Translations under genes and position numbers: made by a program
Part shown: positions 60,547 through 64,000 of the stretch, piece by piece
Position numbering within the stretch: position 1 is the first letter of the stretch
How the letters are laid out: each line of letters starts with the position of its first letter
NCBI GenBank assembly: GCA_000697055.1
Contig: JNDT01001641.1
Location: 1-64,000 of the forward strand
Source of the DNA: Saksenaea vasiformis B4078
Lineage: Eukaryota; Mucoromycota; Mucoromycetes; Mucorales; Saksenaeaceae
Direction: 5' to 3'
DNA: 64,000 nucleotides
The notes under the pieces: generated by a model
Database searches by the model: none
What the model saw: the letters and a program-made list of their open reading frames with translations, nothing else
What the model was told of the DNA's origin: nothing

Positions 60547-63418
60547 TCAAATCGCATTTACATCTTGCTCATTCTCCTTAGCTACTCCGTTTACGCCTTT
60601 CCTTTCTTCTTGTTCTGCCATTAGCACTCCAACATTATTTTTAGGAATCGTTCCATTTACTCGTTGCCTCCTTCTTTTGATCTTTTCCACTGGAGTAGTC
60701 GATACTGCTTGCTCATCATTCTCACTCTCCTCAGATTTTCGCTTCCTCCTTCCTTTTGAGGAAGCCCGCGGGATATCCACAGATACCTTTTGCATATCGA
60801 TCAACGCATTGGCTCCTTTCCACCACGATGTGCTAAGATTAGGATGAAATTCGTTCTTCGCCTCGTCATCATTTAGTTGACAATGATGCAGTGCTCTTTT
60901 TATGCTCGCGGTCCATCGTTTGGCTGCGTCAGTAATGCAATGTATCACCTCCATAGCGCCTTCACGGGTATAAAGCTTATTTAGTGCTACTGGTCGAAGA
61001 CATTGCACAAGAGCTGCCTGTGCGCGCCCCTGAATCTCCTCCAATGTGTCATGCTGCTCGGCATGATGACAGATTTCCTTTGCAGTTCGCTCCGTTTGAA
61101 TCTGCAGAACAGTATCAACACAAAAGCTGCGAATCATTGACCTTCTACTACTACTTACGCTCATGCGGTCTGGCCAGTGACATGTCTGATATACAATTAA
61201 AACACAACCAAAAGGTCATCTTTTTTTTTTCTTAGTCCATACCATATATACACCTCTGTCACAGTAACTTCCCCAATTCCGTGGATCCAATCCTGGTTCT
61301 TGGTAATAGACTAAATTCGGTTGACCCACCTGCGGTTTAGGGAACGGTTGGCATCCGGAGCAGCTTTCGGTACACGTTTCACATGTATAGACTGCACTGT
61401 TAATTGTAGGGGTATCTAGCAGGTAACATGATCTTCGACCAAAGATGGAAATAATGTCGATATGCTTGTCGTACAGTGATTTCAAGGAACAGACAGACAT
61501 GCAATGACCGCAAACAAATAAATTGGATAGCGGCTACGCAATCTAAAAGATTAGCGTAGCAGCGAAAAGAAATTTACTACTTACTCCATTCTTTGATCGA
61601 TAGCGTTCTAACCGGCGGCAAATGGTGGCAAGTGAATACTGCGAGGACGAATTGATCGTGTTCCTAATGGAAAACGTAACCGTTAGATCATATTGTCAAA
61701 TTCGCCGCTACATACTTGAAAGAAAGTCGACTGAACAAATATTTCCCTTTAAAAGCTTCATTGATACATGCAATAAAGTCGGTATACAAGAGGAAATAAT
61801 CTTCCAGCGATTGAACCGAACTTTGGTGCATAACCATTCGATCCACATGTTGACAACTCCGTCCGTTGGCATAGCAATCCAGACACAGATCGTAATTGTT
61901 GCATTTTTCACAGTGATAGTACCTATGAAAGATATCGCAATGGCAAAAATCGCAGGTGGACGTGTACGGATCATGTTCCGATTGGTCGTCCTGAACAATG
62001 TCTGAGCTGTCCACTTCTTCGTGTTCGATAGCTTCAATCACTTCCGGAGCAAGGACGTTTGCTTCGTATAAATGTAAAAGAATGCGGCACTCTTCTAAAA
62101 ACGCTTCTTTGTCGAGCATCAATGTGGATTGTACTTTGGCCACAGCATCTTCCTTTCCTCTGAAATCAGACGAAGAGAAAAGTTCCATCCAGTTCCTGAG
62201 CGCATAAAGCACCATCGCTTTGCACCGGTAAATCTCGGGCCGTATGATTTTCCGGTAGAGAGGAAGCTGATCCTCCAGTGCCAAGCGAAGTGTATGTGCT
62301 GTCGATCTATTCCACGCGACCTTCATTGTAACGCCCACGTTACGCACCTGATGATAGCAAAGACTAGGAATAAGTACAAGATCACCACGTCGCTGGATGA
62401 TGACATGCGTTTTGATCTTGGGTTCCCAATGCTTATAGTTTCCTTGGTAGATCCATGCGCGATCGCTTTCGAGACACGGATATCTACCATTGTGCTGCTG
62501 TTTATCTTCTTCGTGTCCATATCGCGACATGATTAACTGCGAAAGCTCTTTTCGATGGCTTTTCTCGATAATATACCATTCCGCATACGCTTCTGTATCT
62601 GCATAGGTCATCAAATTATGACCAAACGTGCCGCAGATATCATGATGAAGGGGTGTGCCTGTCCCTGTGCTTCCCAGATAACACATCAAATTCTCCGCAC
62701 GTAATGATTCATCCAGACATGCAAATAAATCCCGGGGTCCCAAAGGTAGAAGGAACTCGGGAACAACCTCATGCAACGCTTTTTGATACGTCTCCGAACA
62801 GGACATGTCTTTAGCGTAGAGTATCCGGTTTTTACGACGCTGCCCATTACTTTTCTTCTGAGGGGTATTTTTCTCCTGTGATTCCTCTACTGCATTGTCA
62901 AGTGGTTCCTTCACGTTAAGCTCTACAAAATGGACAATAAATAAGCAGTTAAGCAACCACAATAAGGCAAACAGTTGATCCCCCACGTTGCGCACGCATT
63001 GACGAGCGTGAAATGCTAGATCGAGTTGATGGCGGATTCACACTGTCTGATTCATTCAAGGATCGAATGAAATCACCCAACTTCTGGTTCTCAATGGTCT
63101 TTCTCTCCTTCATGTTATAGAGCTCTATGGCTAAGCAAAACGTGAACAAATGAAGTCATGCCGACGCGTAGATAGGTAAGACGTACCCACGTCTCCATCA
63201 TTCTCCGTTAGGTTGTTAAGATCGAAGACTCCATGGTTCCACGAAGGTAAAGTATGCATGTTGGAGATCACGAGTGGTCTTCCTTCAATTTCACACTGCT
63301 GACGAATGCGACCTCGTAAAACATTCACGTCCTTGATTGTTCTAATGTCAAGACGTTCGACCGCAACAAACGGTGAAGGAAGCCCATCTTCCCTCTCAAA
63401 GGTCGAGACTTTCGGCAT
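60547..63418 (-). CDS. JmjC-domain protein with ZZ zinc finger and basic C-terminus (KDM3-like demethylase candidate)
   Basis: One gene of about 830 residues joined across at least six introns. The start MPKVSTFEREDGLPSPFVAV leads to the pre-JmjC part (RGRIRQQCEIEGRPLVISNM). The JmjC barrel follows: NLMCYLGSTGTGTPLHHDIC, GTFGHNLMTYA (Fe(II) motif HxD in LHHD), RAWIYQGNYKHWEPK, then VLIPSLCYHQVRNVGVTMKV (distal His; 2-oxoglutarate region). A ZZ finger reads CDFCHCDIFHRYYHCEKC, CLDCYANGRSCQHVDRM. Beyond it is a further cysteine-rich stretch (CGHCMSVCSLKSL; CETCTESCSGC; CHWPDRM) and a basic end (KGRRKRKSEESEND, EKIKRRRQR) suggesting nuclear import. The ZZ exon joins the Cys-rich exon in frame (SRLSFK-NTINSSSQYSL). 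Catalytic residues are intact, so histone or other protein demethylation/hydroxylation is plausible but unproven. Confidence 0.88.
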
Positions 63419-63447
63419 CGTGACAGTAGAAGAGAGCAAGAATACTG

Positions 63448-63800
63448 TTTATTCAATGTTTTTTTCACGCTACTCTAAATAAATTTTGCGTCCACGAAGA
63501 GCCCCAAACCTGCGCTAAGGAAAAATTGAGTATGCGTCATTCATTCGTAGGTTTTTTATCACGTCAACTTGGTCTCTCGGTGAAACGCAAAATTTACTCG
63601 AGCAGCATAAAAAAATCCGTTCATGGTTAGTAAATGAAACCATACTGGATGCCCATCTTAACTTTGTCTCCCGAAGAATACGTCTTCCCAGTGGCGACAC
63701 CCGGGTTACTTTTACCTTGAAGCGGCCAGGTTCGATAGATCTGCGAAGGAATTGGAGCGACGCATCGTCTGGCAATCTATCGTGGAAACAAAATTCTGCA
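63448..63800 (+). repeat. Dispersed repeat, copy 2
   Basis: Second copy of the repeat at 42748-43136: CGCTACTCTAAAT, AAATTTTGCGTCCA, TCAACTTGGTC, ACGCAAAATTTACTCG, GGTTAGTAAATG, then the coding-like distal part (minus-independent plus frame KELERRIVWQSIVE). It starts about 30 bp upstream of the JmjC start codon, so it may form part of that gene's promoter. It has a single TTTATT (63448-63453) where copy 1 carries the MITE. Confidence 0.65.
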
Positions 63801-64000
63801 AAGAAAAATGGAACTATACTACTTGAATGTGCTATCACAGTGACAGCAGATGGTTGCGAAAGCCAACACCCATACCAGAAGCAAAAACAACGTGGGTATG
63901 CTCAGATTTATTGATGTATTCTTCGGACAAATCTCACATCCCATTATCTCAACGTTCCTGTTTATGTGCTAAACCTGGCTCATTTAGTTTATTCTCGGGT
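63801..64000. other. Window end, nothing recognised
   Basis: A/T-rich sequence following the dispersed repeat; no ORF with family resemblance. Confidence 0.35.

Overview
The window is nuclear DNA from a filamentous fungus, most likely an early-diverging lineage (Mucoromycota, Mucorales-like). The reasons are: about 20 protein genes split by many short (about 45-80 nt) GT-AG introns with CTAAC/CTNAC-type branch points; fungal gene families (GID subunit Vid30/RanBPM, Prs5/Prs1-type PRPP synthetase, Snx4, GDP-mannose transporter, Dma-type FHA-RING ligase, SNO/PdxT, PIG-V); a class C (GABA-B-like) receptor, a family kept in early-diverging fungi; and decayed transposons between genes. The lineage is an inference; no rRNA or other marker gene is present. 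All exon joins were done by eye and should be checked with RNA data.

Layout. 1-14.2 kb: a small DUF4050-like gene (+), a RanBPM/Vid30 gene (-), mitochondrial uS10m (+) and a SWIRM-domain gene (-), separated by long gene-poor stretches. 15.2-30.8 kb: a run of minus-strand housekeeping genes: PRPP synthetase, RPA large subunit, sorting nexin 4, RNase P subunit Rpr2/Rpp21, a cysteine synthase with a mitochondrial-type leader, and a large aromatic-acid-exporter-like membrane protein. 31-39.5 kb: a transposon graveyard with an old-yellow-enzyme fragment, degenerate coding repeats, three solo LTRs each with a perfect 5-bp target duplication, a DDE transposase fragment, and a 4.3-kb MULE with 28-bp perfect inverted ends encoding FAR1-MULE-SWIM-OTU. 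40.1-42.2 kb: GDP-mannose transporter (+) and PdxT/SNO (-), convergent with 47 bp between them. 42.3-45.4 kb: a MITE with inverted ends, dispersed repeats and an unknown, possibly broken gene. 45.9-50.1 kb: PIG-V mannosyltransferase (-) and a multi-exon gene of a probable lineage-specific family (-). 50.3-51.5 kb: a 330-bp tandem satellite. 52.0-63.4 kb: class C GPCR with a C-terminal PH-like domain (-), Dma-type FHA-RING E3 (+), ribosomal protein eL32 (-), and a JmjC/ZZ protein (-).

How the genes fit together: most are independent housekeeping functions (nucleotide and PLP synthesis, replication, RNA processing, secretion and glycosylation, mitochondrial translation), with no metabolic cluster. 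The most unusual content is the GPCR with its PH-like tail, the JmjC-ZZ-cysteine-rich-basic architecture, the nested transposon zone, and the satellite beside the lineage-specific gene. No tRNA, rRNA or CRISPR array was seen.
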